From Clostridia bacterium (GTDB taxonomy: Bacteria > Bacillota > Clostridia > Oscillospirales > CAG-272), in assembly GCA_017504335.1 (NCBI GenBank), contig JAFVRI010000051.1:1-8386 (forward strand): a DNA stretch of 8,386 nucleotides, given 5' to 3'. The notes below the pieces were generated by a model. That model saw only the letters and a program-made list of their open reading frames with translations, was not told the origin of the DNA and did no database searches. Within the stretch, counting starts at the first letter, position 1. Each line of letters begins with the position of its first letter. This document shows, piece by piece, positions 1 through 6,094 of the stretch. Both the position numbers and the translations under genes were made by a program.

Positions 1-72
1 GAGTGATGGGATTCGAACCCACGGCCTCCAGGGCCACAACCTGGCGCTATAACCAACTTAGCTACACCCACC
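1..72 (-). tRNA. tRNA-His (GTG), 3' end cut by window edge
   Basis: Read on the minus strand this folds as a tRNA. The acceptor 5' strand is followed by T8-A9, a D-arm with AGTTGGTTA, an anticodon stem CCAGG/CCTGG enclosing the loop TTGTGGC (anticodon GTG, plus-strand 35-37), and a T-arm with GGTTCGAAT. The base at 72 is the extra G(-1) characteristic of tRNA-His; G1 is at 71. Only five bases of the 3' acceptor strand lie in the window, so the last two pairs, discriminator and CCA are missing. It sits 3 nt downstream of tRNA-Arg and is the third gene of the cluster. Its terminator lies outside the window. Confidence 0.96.
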
Positions 73-75
73 GTA

Positions 76-152
<77 letters not shown>

Positions 153-158
153 AGACTG

Positions 159-189
159 AACAAATGGCGCATTCAATGCGCCATTTGTT
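159..189. repeat. Perfect 14-bp hairpin between two tRNA genes
   Basis: Positions 159-172 and 176-189 are exact reverse complements, separated by a 3-nt loop. The GC-rich core ATGCGCC/GGCGCAT is flanked by A-rich and T-rich arms, the same design as the bidirectional terminators at 2922-2964 and 6792-6831. It fills almost the whole 40-nt spacer between tRNA-Gly and tRNA-Arg. On the minus strand the hairpin is followed by CAGTCT rather than a run of T, so termination would be weak. It may be a partial attenuator, an RNase processing signal, or a small palindromic repeat. No promoter is visible between it and tRNA-Arg. Confidence 0.8.
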
Positions 190-192
190 TAT

Positions 193-266
193 TGGAGCGA
201 GTGATGGGAATCGAACCCACGCGACCAGCTTGGAAGGCTGGGATTCTACCATTGAACTACACTCGC
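193..266 (-). tRNA. tRNA-Gly (TCC) with encoded CCA
   Basis: Minus-strand tRNA of 74 nt including the encoded CCA (plus-strand 193-195). The acceptor GCGAGTG/CACTCGC is fully paired, the D-arm holds the short AATGGTAGAA loop typical of tRNA-Gly, and the anticodon stem CCAGC/GCTGG encloses CTTCCAA, giving anticodon TCC (plus-strand 232-234) for GGA/GGG codons. The T-arm contains GGTTCGATT. It is the promoter-proximal gene of the cluster, about 20-25 nt downstream of the expected transcription start. Confidence 0.97.
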
Positions 267-293
267 ATATCCTCTTCGGAAAACTGCCTTAAT

Positions 294-322
294 ATAATAG
301 CACATCTTTTTTGATTTGTCAA
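294..322 (-). promoter_or_regulatory. Strong sigma-A promoter of the tRNA cluster
   Basis: On the minus strand a consensus -35 TTGACA (317-322) is followed after exactly 17 nt by TATTAT (294-299), a 5/6 match to the -10 box, with an extended TGC immediately upstream of it. The start of transcription should fall near 287, leaving a short leader before tRNA-Gly. This is the closest match to consensus in the window together with the araC-type promoter at 5985-6012, as expected for a stable-RNA operon. Confidence 0.88.
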
Positions 323-358
323 GGGTTTCTTTGAAATTTTTTCAAACTTTTTTTAACC
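323..358 (-). promoter_or_regulatory. A-tract, UP-element-like stretch with short inverted repeat
   Basis: Directly upstream of the tRNA -35 box, the minus strand carries phased A-runs, including a 7-bp inverted repeat (330-336 and 340-346, TTTGAAA/TTTCAAA, 3-nt spacer). A-tracts at this distance are known to contact the RNA polymerase alpha C-terminal domain in rRNA and tRNA promoters. This role is inferred from position and composition only. The stretch lies between two divergent promoters and could also reflect ordinary AT-rich intergenic composition. Confidence 0.4.
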
Positions 359-360
359 TA

Positions 361-389
361 TTGCGAAATCCATGATTTTGTGATACAAT
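361..389 (+). promoter_or_regulatory. Promoter of the yqeG operon
   Basis: The -35-like TTGCGA (361-366, 4/6) is followed after 17 nt by TACAAT (384-389, 5/6), with an extended TGA just upstream of the -10 box. Transcription would start near 396, giving a leader of about 28 nt that carries AAGGACGGGA before the ATG at 424. It is divergent from the tRNA promoter, with the AT-rich stretch between them. Confidence 0.7.
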
Positions 390-423
390 GATACCATCGT
401 AAGCATGAAAAAGGACGGGATTT

Positions 424-960
424 ATGAAAAAACATCGACATACCTTATCCTATTTATTGACCCCCGATTATGTATTCCCTACCTTTCGGGATGTGACTCC
501 CTCATTTCTTTCCGAGCTTGGCATTCGTGGGCTGGTCATCGATATTGACAACACCTTGGCACCCTACGAGGTCGCCGAGCCCGATCAGAATATTTTGGAT
601 TGGTTTGCCGATCTGGAGGCTCACGGCATCAAAGCCGCGCTGATCTCCAACAACCATCCCCCCCGTGTGGAGCTGTTCAACCGCACCTTGGGTCTACCCG
701 CCTATCCCGACAGCGGCAAGCCCGGAGGCAAGGCGATTCTGGATGCCATGCGTGTCATGGGCGTCACGCCCGAGGAGACTGCAGGTCTCGGTGACCAGCT
801 TCTCACCGATACGCTGGCGGTTCACCGCTTGGACATGATCTCCATCATCGTCCCCCCCATCAAAGACAAAACCACCCTTTTCTTCCGCTTCAAGCGGCTT
901 TTGGAAAAGCCCTTTATGCGCAGATACAGAAAAAAACAGGAGAAAAAAGCACATGCGTAA
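424..960 (+). CDS. yqeG: YqeG family HAD-superfamily phosphatase (subfamily IIIA)
   Basis: A 178-residue cytoplasmic HAD phosphatase of the YqeG family, the usual length for that family. All four HAD motifs are visible: motif I DIDNTL (residues 40-45, nucleophile Asp40 and acid/base Asp42), motif II ISNN (74-77), motif III around KPGGKA (Lys99), and motif IV GDQLLTD (123-129) for Mg2+ binding. The C-terminal tail is very basic (RRYRKKQEKK). Such phosphatases act on small phosphorylated metabolites, but the physiological substrate of YqeG is not established; in Bacillus it lies next to the GTPase gene yqeH, which is absent here. The start is supported by AAGGACGGG 4-12 nt upstream. The stop overlaps the next start by 8 nt, so the two are translationally coupled. 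Confidence 0.93.
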   Translation: MKKHRHTLSYLLTPDYVFPTFRDVTPSFLSELGIRGLVIDIDNTLAPYEVAEPDQNILDWFADLEAHGIKAALISNNHPPRVELFNRTLGLPAYPDSGKPGGKAILDAMRVMGVTPEETAGLGDQLLTDTLAVHRLDMISIIVPPIKDKTTLFFRFKRLLEKPFMRRYRKKQEKKAHA

Positions 961-1822
961 AATTGATCATCCCACCTTCGGCCCCGGAGGAAACAGCGAA
1001 TCCTTCTACGACGAAGGCATGAAAGCAACGATCCAAGCTCCCGGTTGGCTTGCCGCCCGTAGCTTGGATGCCTATGAATACCAGGCAGGCAACGGTCTGA
1101 CCGCAGGCGAGGCCACCCTTCGCAAGATCGGCGAAAAAGCCCGTGAACACGGCATTCTCATGTCACTGCACACCCCTTATTTCATTTCCCTTTCGGGAGT
1201 GGATCCCGAAAAGCGACTGAAGAGCATTGACTATATTTCCCGTTCCCTTTCCGCTGCGGAAGCGTTGAATGCCGACACCATCGTCATTCACACGGGAAGC
1301 GCCGCGAAAATCACCCGTGAGGAGGCTATGGCACTTGCTGCCGACACCCTTGAAAAAAATTTGGAGGTCAACGGCAATACCGACATTCGCATGGGTCTGG
1401 AGACCATGGGAAAGATCAATCAGCTGGGCACACTTGACGAAGTTTTGACCCTTTGCAAGATCTCTCCCCTTTACCATCCCGTGGTGGATTTCGGGCATCT
1501 GAATGCCCGTCATCTGGGCAATTATTTCTCCACCGTGGACAGCTACCGCGCCGTCTTTGATCGGATCGCAAACGCGCTTGGCGATGACTATGCCTACAAT
1601 CTGCACTGCCATTTTTCCAAGATCGAATACACGAATGCGGGAGAGAAAAAGCACCTGACCTTTGAGGATCGGGTATTCGGCCCCGATTTTGAGCCTCTTG
1701 CCGAGGCGATCGTCCGTGAGGGTGTTTGCCCTCGCATCATCTGCGAATCGGCGGGAACCATGGCGGAGGATGCCCTCTTTATGAAGGAACAATGGCAGCA
1801 CGCCAAGGAGGTTCTTTCATGA
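953..1822 (+). CDS. Endonuclease IV (Nfo)-like TIM-barrel metalloenzyme
   Basis: A 289-residue protein of the AP-endonuclease family 2 / xylose-isomerase-like TIM-barrel fold, close to the length of E. coli Nfo (285). Nfo-type metal ligands can be matched in order: His73 (SLHTPY), His113 (VIHTGS), Glu150 (GLETMG), Asp179 and His182 (VDFGHL), His218 (LHCHFSK), His234 (KKHL) and Glu265 (ICESAG). The position matching Nfo Asp229, two residues before the last His, is Lys232, so the trinuclear zinc site may be incomplete. It could repair abasic sites or be a paralogue acting on another substrate; the fold is secure, the activity is not. AGGAG lies 10 nt before the ATG. It starts inside yqeG and its stop overlaps the peptidase start (ATGA), so the three genes form one coupled operon. 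Confidence 0.85.
   Translation: MRKIDHPTFGPGGNSESFYDEGMKATIQAPGWLAARSLDAYEYQAGNGLTAGEATLRKIGEKAREHGILMSLHTPYFISLSGVDPEKRLKSIDYISRSLSAAEALNADTIVIHTGSAAKITREEAMALAADTLEKNLEVNGNTDIRMGLETMGKINQLGTLDEVLTLCKISPLYHPVVDFGHLNARHLGNYFSTVDSYRAVFDRIANALGDDYAYNLHCHFSKIEYTNAGEKKHLTFEDRVFGPDFEPLAEAIVREGVCPRIICESAGTMAEDALFMKEQWQHAKEVLS
1805..1811 (+). promoter_or_regulatory. Ribosome binding site fixing the M24 peptidase start
   Basis: A perfect AAGGAGG lies within the end of the upstream TIM-barrel gene, 7 nt before the ATG at 1819. It favours this start over the in-frame ATG at 1726, which would add 31 residues with no family resemblance and lie deep inside the upstream gene. Confidence 0.88.
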
Positions 1823-2898
1823 CCCACCTGCAACGGCTGAAAGCCGCTCTCGGAACCATCCAGGCAGACGGCATCCTCGTTTCCTCGGAGATCAACCAGC
1901 GGTATCTGACCGACTTTCATTTTTCGGACGGCTACCTGCTCATCACCGAGGACGACGCCATTCTTCTGACCGACTCACGCTATATTGAGGCGGCAAAGGC
2001 TTCGGTCAAGGAATTTGATTCTATAACAGCCACCGCACAAAAAGGAATGAAGCAAACCTTGGCAGAGTTGATTGCCGAGCGAAGAATTACCCGCCTTGCC
2101 ATGGAAGACGAATCCCTCTCCTGTGCCTCCTACCGCACCTTTTGCGATGCCTTCGCAGGCTGTGAGCTGATCTTTGGCGGTTCCCGTCTTTTGACCGAGC
2201 TGAGAAGCATCAAAACCGCTGAGGAGCTGGATCGCATGGCGCGTGCGCAAGCCATTACCGACGCGGCATTTTCTCACATTCTGGCATTTATTTCTCCCAA
2301 CGTCACCGAACAGGAAGTGGCACTGGAGCTGGAATATTTCATGCGTCGCAAGGGTGCGGAGGCGTGTGCCTTTTCCACCATTGCCGTATCGGGCTCGGCG
2401 TCTTCTCTGCCCCACGGTGTTCCGAGAAACAAGCTTTTAGAGCGTGGATTTCTCACCATGGATTTCGGTGCCCGTGTAGATGGCTATTGCTCGGACATGA
2501 CGAGAACCGTTGCCATCGGCAAGGTCTCCGAGGAAATGAAAACCGTTTATAACACCGTACTCCGTGCACAGATGGCGGCTTTGGAGTTTATCGCCGAGGG
2601 TGTTTTCTGCAAGGAAGCGGACGCAACCGCCCGAAGCATCATCAAGGAAGCAGGCTATGGCAAGAACTTCGGACACAGCCTCGGCCACGGTGTGGGAATG
2701 CTGGTGCATGAAGCCCCAAGGCTTGCTCCCACCGCTCCCGCTGATTCCCGTTTGGTTCGTGGAAACGTGGTCACGGTAGAGCCCGGCATCTATTTAGAAG
2801 GTCGCTTCGGCTGCCGCATCGAGGACATGGTCGCCATCGACCTTGACGGCTCGGTTCGGAATTTCACCAAGAGTCCCAAGGAGCTCATTGAGCTATAA
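1819..2898 (+). CDS. Xaa-Pro aminopeptidase / M24 family metallopeptidase
   Basis: A 359-residue cytoplasmic peptidase of the M24 'pita-bread' family, which removes N-terminal residues preceding proline (aminopeptidase P) or splits Xaa-Pro dipeptides. Residues about 1-125 form the creatinase N-like domain (QRYLTDF, LLTDSRY); about 135-359 form the catalytic domain. All five dinuclear metal ligands are visible: Asp215 (MDFGA), Asp226 (SDMTRT), His290 (GHGVG), Glu321 (VEPGIY) and Glu335 (RIEDM); the supporting His199 (PHGVP) and His297 (VHEAP) are also present, so it should be active. The C-terminus SPKELIEL is typical of Bacillota members such as B. subtilis YqhT. It is last in the yqeG operon, with an ATGA overlap to the gene before it, and is followed by a strong terminator. 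PepP and PepQ types cannot be told apart with certainty. Confidence 0.93.
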   Translation: MTHLQRLKAALGTIQADGILVSSEINQRYLTDFHFSDGYLLITEDDAILLTDSRYIEAAKASVKEFDSITATAQKGMKQTLAELIAERRITRLAMEDESLSCASYRTFCDAFAGCELIFGGSRLLTELRSIKTAEELDRMARAQAITDAAFSHILAFISPNVTEQEVALELEYFMRRKGAEACAFSTIAVSGSASSLPHGVPRNKLLERGFLTMDFGARVDGYCSDMTRTVAIGKVSEEMKTVYNTVLRAQMAALEFIAEGVFCKEADATARSIIKEAGYGKNFGHSLGHGVGMLVHEAPRLAPTAPADSRLVRGNVVTVEPGIYLEGRFGCRIEDMVAIDLDGSVRNFTKSPKELIEL

Positions 2899-2903
2899 AA
2901 ATA

Positions 2904-2976
2904 CGTTATATTCTAACACAAAAAAGGACGAAGAATTTCGATTTCGAAATTTCTTCGTCCTTTTCCGTTATATTCT
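2904..2976. repeat. 11-bp direct repeat flanking the terminator hairpin
   Basis: The sequence CGTTATATTCT occurs at 2904-2914 and again at 2966-2976, one copy on each side of the hairpin at 2922-2964. The copies are 62 nt apart in the same orientation. This is the arrangement left by a target-site duplication around a small hairpin insertion, but it could equally be coincidence or local slippage in an AT-rich spacer. Confidence 0.55.
2922..2964. terminator. Bidirectional intrinsic terminator between convergent genes
   Basis: Left arm 2922-2940 pairs with right arm 2945-2964 with a single bulged T at 2950; the top of the stem encloses only ATTT. The GC-containing block AGGACGAAGAA/TTCTTCGTCCT is flanked by A-rich 5' and T-rich 3' arms, so it can end transcription from both sides. 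It serves the peptidase gene (stop at 2898) and the convergent propeller gene (stop at 2979). Confidence 0.9.
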
Positions 2977-2978
2977 TT

Positions 2979-4037
2979 TTATCCTTTGGTCAAGAAGGGA
3001 TGCTTTTCATCCCACACGTACTGAAAGATATAGCCGCACTGTCCCGCATCGGTTCTGCGATTTTCGGAAATGAGCCAGTTGCCGTCTCCGAAGGAATAGA
3101 GTCCCGTGGCTCCGTGGGGGAACCGCCACCCGTAGATTTGGCTCTCTCCGTCTCTCTGCCCCATGGGCAAGAGGCTGAGGGTCTCACCCTCTTCTTCCAT
3201 TCCCGCAAGGCGAGCTTTGACGGGGGCCTTCGACCAATCCGCCGCAAAGAGATCGTAGTTGGCAAACTGCGATTTGCCTCCCCGATACACCGCCATAAAT
3301 ACGGCATTGGTATATCGGTCATACTCCAGATTCTGTACACCGTAGCGGGTGTTTCCCGTATAGACAAAGAATTTTCTTTCGGGGATATCGGGGCCGCTTT
3401 GATGCATAGCGGTCTGATCCAAGGGGGCAAGATACCGCTTCCACTCCTTTACGTCATAGCACAGAAGCACCTGATGATCGTTGTCACTCCGACTTTCGTC
3501 TCCATAGACACCGTAGGCAACGTACAGATACATCCCATCCTTTTCGGTCATTCCGGGAAAAGGTGCAAAGGTCAGACCGTCAATGCCCGAGCAACCGTAC
3601 CGATGAAGGTGTTCTCTTCCCTCCTTGTCGGTGACGGTAGCATTGTAATCCTCCACCACCTCACGCAGATACACACACTTCATGATGTCGCTCTGATCGG
3701 CAGGGATCCCCACTCGGTCAATCCGATCTACCTCAATTCTCGCAATATAAAATGCGTCCTCAAAGGCAGCATCCGATCCGATGGCGCCGAGGATCCCTTT
3801 CCCGATGGAATCGTTTTTATATTCCAAAGATCCCCACACGCATCCGTCCTGTTCGTTGAAGGCGATGCATCCGAGATGCCCCACAAGGCCGTCCAGAGAT
3901 CCCACGATCTCACCGTTCATGGTCGCCTTGACCAGCTTTGTGGTAAAGGAATAATAAATATATCCCTGCTTGCGATCCACGGCAATGCCCTGAATGTGGC
4001 AGTTGCCCCATGCGCCTGTATAAATCGGTTGTTTCAT
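2979..4037 (-). CDS. Predicted beta-propeller protein of unknown function
   Basis: A 352-residue protein that I cannot assign to a named family. Recurrent short motifs of hydrophobic strands ending in Gly/Asp turns suggest a beta-propeller: HIQGIAVD (14-21), YIYYSFTTKLVK (26-37), HLGCIAFN (54-61), VWGSLEYKND, GIDGLTFAPFPG, MYLYVAYGVYGD, VQNLEYDRYTNAVFMAVY and GATGLYSFGDGNWLIS. There is no signal peptide or membrane segment, so it should be cytoplasmic. AGGAG lies 7 nt before the ATG, and a near-consensus promoter sits directly upstream. It follows the aldolase gene on the same strand, which suggests a role in the same pathway, perhaps as a lactonase-like or ligand-binding propeller; that is inference only. 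The opposite strand is open over nearly the whole gene, but the promoter, ribosome site and protein character all support this strand. Confidence 0.82.
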   Translation of the reverse strand: MKQPIYTGAWGNCHIQGIAVDRKQGYIYYSFTTKLVKATMNGEIVGSLDGLVGHLGCIAFNEQDGCVWGSLEYKNDSIGKGILGAIGSDAAFEDAFYIARIEVDRIDRVGIPADQSDIMKCVYLREVVEDYNATVTDKEGREHLHRYGCSGIDGLTFAPFPGMTEKDGMYLYVAYGVYGDESRSDNDHQVLLCYDVKEWKRYLAPLDQTAMHQSGPDIPERKFFVYTGNTRYGVQNLEYDRYTNAVFMAVYRGGKSQFANYDLFAADWSKAPVKARLAGMEEEGETLSLLPMGQRDGESQIYGWRFPHGATGLYSFGDGNWLISENRRTDAGQCGYIFQYVWDEKHPFLTKG

Positions 4038-4070
4038 TTTCTTGCTCCTTTGTTTGCGATCTGCGATACC

Positions 4071-4099
4071 ATTATATCACCAAACAAAGTTTTTTTCAA
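4071..4099 (-). promoter_or_regulatory. Promoter in front of the unknown propeller gene
   Basis: On the minus strand TTGAAA (4094-4099, 5/6) is followed after 17 nt by a perfect TATAAT (4071-4076), with an extended TGA upstream of the -10 box. The start would be near 4064, about 27 nt before the ATG at 4037. It lies in the 72-nt gap after the aldolase stop, so the propeller gene can be transcribed alone as well as by read-through from the sialidase-aldolase unit; no terminator is visible in the gap. Confidence 0.8.
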
Positions 4100-4109
4100 G
4101 CATTGAATT

Positions 4110-4883
4110 TTATTTCTCTCCGATTTCCTTGACGATATTTCCGAAATACTGAGAAAGACCAACCACGTCCGCTCCGAGATTGATGAAGTTGAAGCCTTCA
4201 TCAATGAGCGCCTGACGGTTTGCGGTGCTTCCCACCGTCCCCGCCATCTTGCCGTATGTTCTTGCGGTCCTTGCCACAAGGGCGCGAGCCGTCAAGGTCT
4301 TTTCATTCATGATGTTTTCGGGCATTCCCATGGCGTGACTGAAATCGGCGGGGCCGAAAAAGATCATGTCGATCCCGGGAAGCTTGCAGATCTCTTCCAA
4401 CTCGTCCATGGGTTCGGGATCCTCGATCTGTACGATATTGAACCGCTCCCGATTGGCCTCGGTGATATAATCCATGGTGGTAACAAGCCCAAACTTTCCG
4501 TCCGCATTGCCGCCGTCGATGGGACGTCTGCCGATGGGATGAAATTTGGTGAAGTACACGATCTTCTTGGCTTCCTCCAAGCTCATGAGGTGAGGGATCA
4601 TAATCCCGCCGGCATCCGCCTCGAAGGGCTTGATGAAATCGTTGTAGCTTCCCTTTGCCACACGGACCACGGTATCCACGTCATAGAGCTTTGCGGCACG
4701 AATCATGTTTTCAAGGTCAATATAATCCGATGGCACGTGCTCCATGTCGATCCAGATGCAGTCGAATCCCGACATGGCGGCGATCTCCGCAATTCTCGGA
4801 TCTGCAAGGTTGAGCTTCATGGAATAAGCAACCCCGCCCTCTCGGATCTTTTTCAACACTCTGCTTTTTCTCAGGTGATACAT
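4110..4883 (-). CDS. HpcH/HpaI family class II pyruvate aldolase
   Basis: A 257-residue cytoplasmic aldolase of the HpcH/HpaI (phosphoenolpyruvate/pyruvate domain) family, which splits 4-hydroxy-2-oxo or 2-keto-3-deoxy acids into pyruvate and an aldehyde with a divalent metal. Family residues are present in order: His49 (IDMEHVP, catalytic base), Arg74 (VVRV), metal ligand Glu154 (VQIED) and metal ligand Asp180 (GPADFS). Length matches GarL, RhmA and HpaI (about 250-267). The exact substrate, such as 5-keto-4-deoxyglucarate or 2-keto-3-deoxyrhamnonate, cannot be decided. The start at 4883 is preferred over an in-frame ATG at 4985, because the latter would add 34 residues overlapping the sialidase-like gene. 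It begins 5 nt after that gene's stop, indicating a two-gene operon. Confidence 0.93.
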   Translation of the reverse strand: MYHLRKSRVLKKIREGGVAYSMKLNLADPRIAEIAAMSGFDCIWIDMEHVPSDYIDLENMIRAAKLYDVDTVVRVAKGSYNDFIKPFEADAGGIMIPHLMSLEEAKKIVYFTKFHPIGRRPIDGGNADGKFGLVTTMDYITEANRERFNIVQIEDPEPMDELEEICKLPGIDMIFFGPADFSHAMGMPENIMNEKTLTARALVARTARTYGKMAGTVGSTANRQALIDEGFNFINLGADVVGLSQYFGNIVKEIGEK

Positions 4884-4888
4884 ACATC

Positions 4889-5974
4889 TCAATCCTCCAT
4901 TTTCCACTTCTGCTGTGCGATCACGGCAGGCGCATCCTTTGCCAGATGCGCATAAAAGACGGTCAAAAGACTTCCGTCCGCACACTCTACAGTGGAAGGG
5001 TAACCAAGATCGAAGCTGACTCCGTTCACATACAGATCATGATCTGTATCCCAAGTTTTTCCCTCATCGTGGCTAAACATTGCCCGAATCGAGAAAGGCT
5101 CTTCTCGGAGCGCATACGTGCAGATCAGCACACCCGAAGAATGGCGAAACAAATGAGGAGGTGACCCACCCAAGCGGTCAAGAATTTGGTAGGGCTTCTC
5201 CCAAGTTTTTCCTCCGTCGTGAGAAACGGTCTGGAAGATCATAAACGCCTTTTCTTCTCCCTTTGCCCGTTCCTGCACACGAATATGAACCAGGATGCTT
5301 CCATCCTTCAGCACGATTCCGTGAGGTTCGCAGGAAAGAAGGGACTGACCGTCCAACACAATACCGTCAATGGCTCCCACGAATTCCATTCGTCCGTCGG
5401 GATAGAGTCGGTGTGCCTCGATTCGATCCACAGGCATCACCGAGTCGTCGCGGGAATAGGTTCTTCCCACCCACAAAAGGGTTCCGTCGGGAAGGGCGAT
5501 GGGACCGTGAGGCGCATCCACGGGGCTTTTCATGATCGGTCCGAAGGTCACGCCGCAGTCGTGGCTGATGCGATAGGTTGATCCCAGATCCCTCGTTTCT
5601 TCCTCGGGGGTCACCGTTGCCAAATACGCAAAAGAATACACGTCGGTTCTGTGATAGGTTTTCTGAAACGCCACCGTATTATTAAAGGATGTCACAACTA
5701 CCCCCTTCTCTCCAAAGGGCACGATCCCACCGTCACGGTCATCCAACACCGTGTCAATGACGGGCGCGGGAACGGTATAAGTCGCTCCGTCGTCCTCGCT
5801 GTAGGAAATCACCATTTTCCCAAACGGACAAATGTGACGCAGGCGAAAACCCGATGCCACCACGGCGATCTTTCCGTTTTGCAGCTTTGCCGCCGTAGGC
5901 CATCCGAAATAATTGTGGTGGCTTTGGGGGTTGCTCATAACTACCGTCGGCTCACCGATTCTAACAATTTTCAT
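4889..5974 (-). CDS. Sialidase-like Asp-box (BNR) beta-propeller protein
   Basis: A 361-residue protein with the six-bladed sialidase-type propeller fold. Four Asp-box repeats are visible: SEDDGATY (59-66), SHDCGVTF (137-144), SHDGGKTW (251-258) and SHDEGKTW (301-308). Other sialidase-like strands are HGPIALPDGTLL (156-167) and YPSTVECADGSLL (325-337). The usual F/YRIP motif that carries the first substrate-binding Arg is replaced by YFGWP (22-26), so classic sialic-acid hydrolysis is doubtful; conserved-looking DDRDGGI (78-84), EPHG (216-219) and several Arg residues may form a different active site. There is no signal peptide, so it acts in the cytoplasm on imported material. GGAGGG lies a few nt before the start. 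It is first in an operon with the aldolase and is divergent from the AraC-family regulator. Alternatives are a lyase or a non-enzymatic binding propeller. Confidence 0.85.
   Translation of the reverse strand: MKIVRIGEPTVVMSNPQSHHNYFGWPTAAKLQNGKIAVVASGFRLRHICPFGKMVISYSEDDGATYTVPAPVIDTVLDDRDGGIVPFGEKGVVVTSFNNTVAFQKTYHRTDVYSFAYLATVTPEEETRDLGSTYRISHDCGVTFGPIMKSPVDAPHGPIALPDGTLLWVGRTYSRDDSVMPVDRIEAHRLYPDGRMEFVGAIDGIVLDGQSLLSCEPHGIVLKDGSILVHIRVQERAKGEEKAFMIFQTVSHDGGKTWEKPYQILDRLGGSPPHLFRHSSGVLICTYALREEPFSIRAMFSHDEGKTWDTDHDLYVNGVSFDLGYPSTVECADGSLLTVFYAHLAKDAPAVIAQQKWKMED
4894..4898 (-). promoter_or_regulatory. Ribosome binding site fixing the aldolase start
   Basis: GGAGG on the minus strand lies 10 nt before the ATG at 4883, inside the last codons of the sialidase-like gene. 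It supports the 257-residue aldolase and implies translation coupled to the upstream gene. A second ATG at 4887 is out of frame. Confidence 0.75.
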
Positions 5975-5984
5975 ATTTCCCTCC

Positions 5985-6012
5985 TTGACATTTTTTGTGG
6001 GTATGCTATACT
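5985..6012 (+). promoter_or_regulatory. Promoter of the AraC-family regulator, overlapping the opposite promoter region
   Basis: A consensus -35 TTGACA (5985-5990) is followed after 16 nt by TATACT (6007-6012, 5/6) with an extended TGC before it. Transcription would start near 6019, giving a leader of about 76 nt. The -35 box overlaps the ribosome binding site of the divergent sialidase-like gene, and the -10 box is only 3 nt from the -10 box of the opposite promoter. TATACT recurs at 6018-6023, one helical turn (11 bp) away. Confidence 0.8.
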
Positions 6013-6015
6013 ATT

Positions 6016-6044
6016 ATTATACTAGGAAAACAAGGAAGTTTCAA
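6016..6044 (-). promoter_or_regulatory. Promoter of the sialidase-aldolase operon
   Basis: On the minus strand TTGAAA (6039-6044, 5/6) is followed after 17 nt by a perfect TATAAT (6016-6021). Transcription would start near 6009, giving a leader of about 35 nt before the ATG at 5974. Because its -10 box faces the regulator's -10 box at 6007-6012, two RNA polymerases cannot occupy both promoters together. This is a natural site for control by the neighbouring AraC-family protein. Confidence 0.8.
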
Positions 6045-6094
6045 TCAATTCACAAGACAACTCAAAAACCAATCTGTCGGAAAAGGAAATCTTT

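Noticed and set aside
330..357. Short inverted repeat followed by a T-run, resembling a plus-strand terminator
   Set aside because: The stem is only 7 bp of almost pure A/T and no plus-strand gene precedes it in the window; an A-tract upstream of the tRNA promoter explains it better.
1163..1801. A 212-residue minus-strand frame opposite the TIM-barrel gene
   Set aside because: It lies antisense to a gene with recognisable metal-ligand motifs and has no independent signals.
1726..1818. A 31-residue N-terminal extension of the M24 peptidase
   Set aside because: A perfect AAGGAGG precedes the ATG at 1819, and the extension lies within the upstream gene's conserved end.
3000..4106. A 368-residue open frame on the plus strand opposite the unknown propeller gene
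   Set aside because: It has no ribosome binding site or promoter in its direction, its start lies at the opposite gene's 3' end, and the translation has no domain-like pattern. The minus-strand gene has a promoter, AGGAG and propeller motifs. The opening is a by-product of codon bias.
4335..4955. A 206-residue plus-strand frame opposite the aldolase
   Set aside because: The minus strand encodes a complete HpcH/HpaI aldolase; the plus frame has no ribosome site or family features.
4884..4985. A 34-residue N-terminal extension of the aldolase
   Set aside because: The extension overlaps the end of the sialidase-like gene and does not resemble the family; GGAGG supports the start at 4883.
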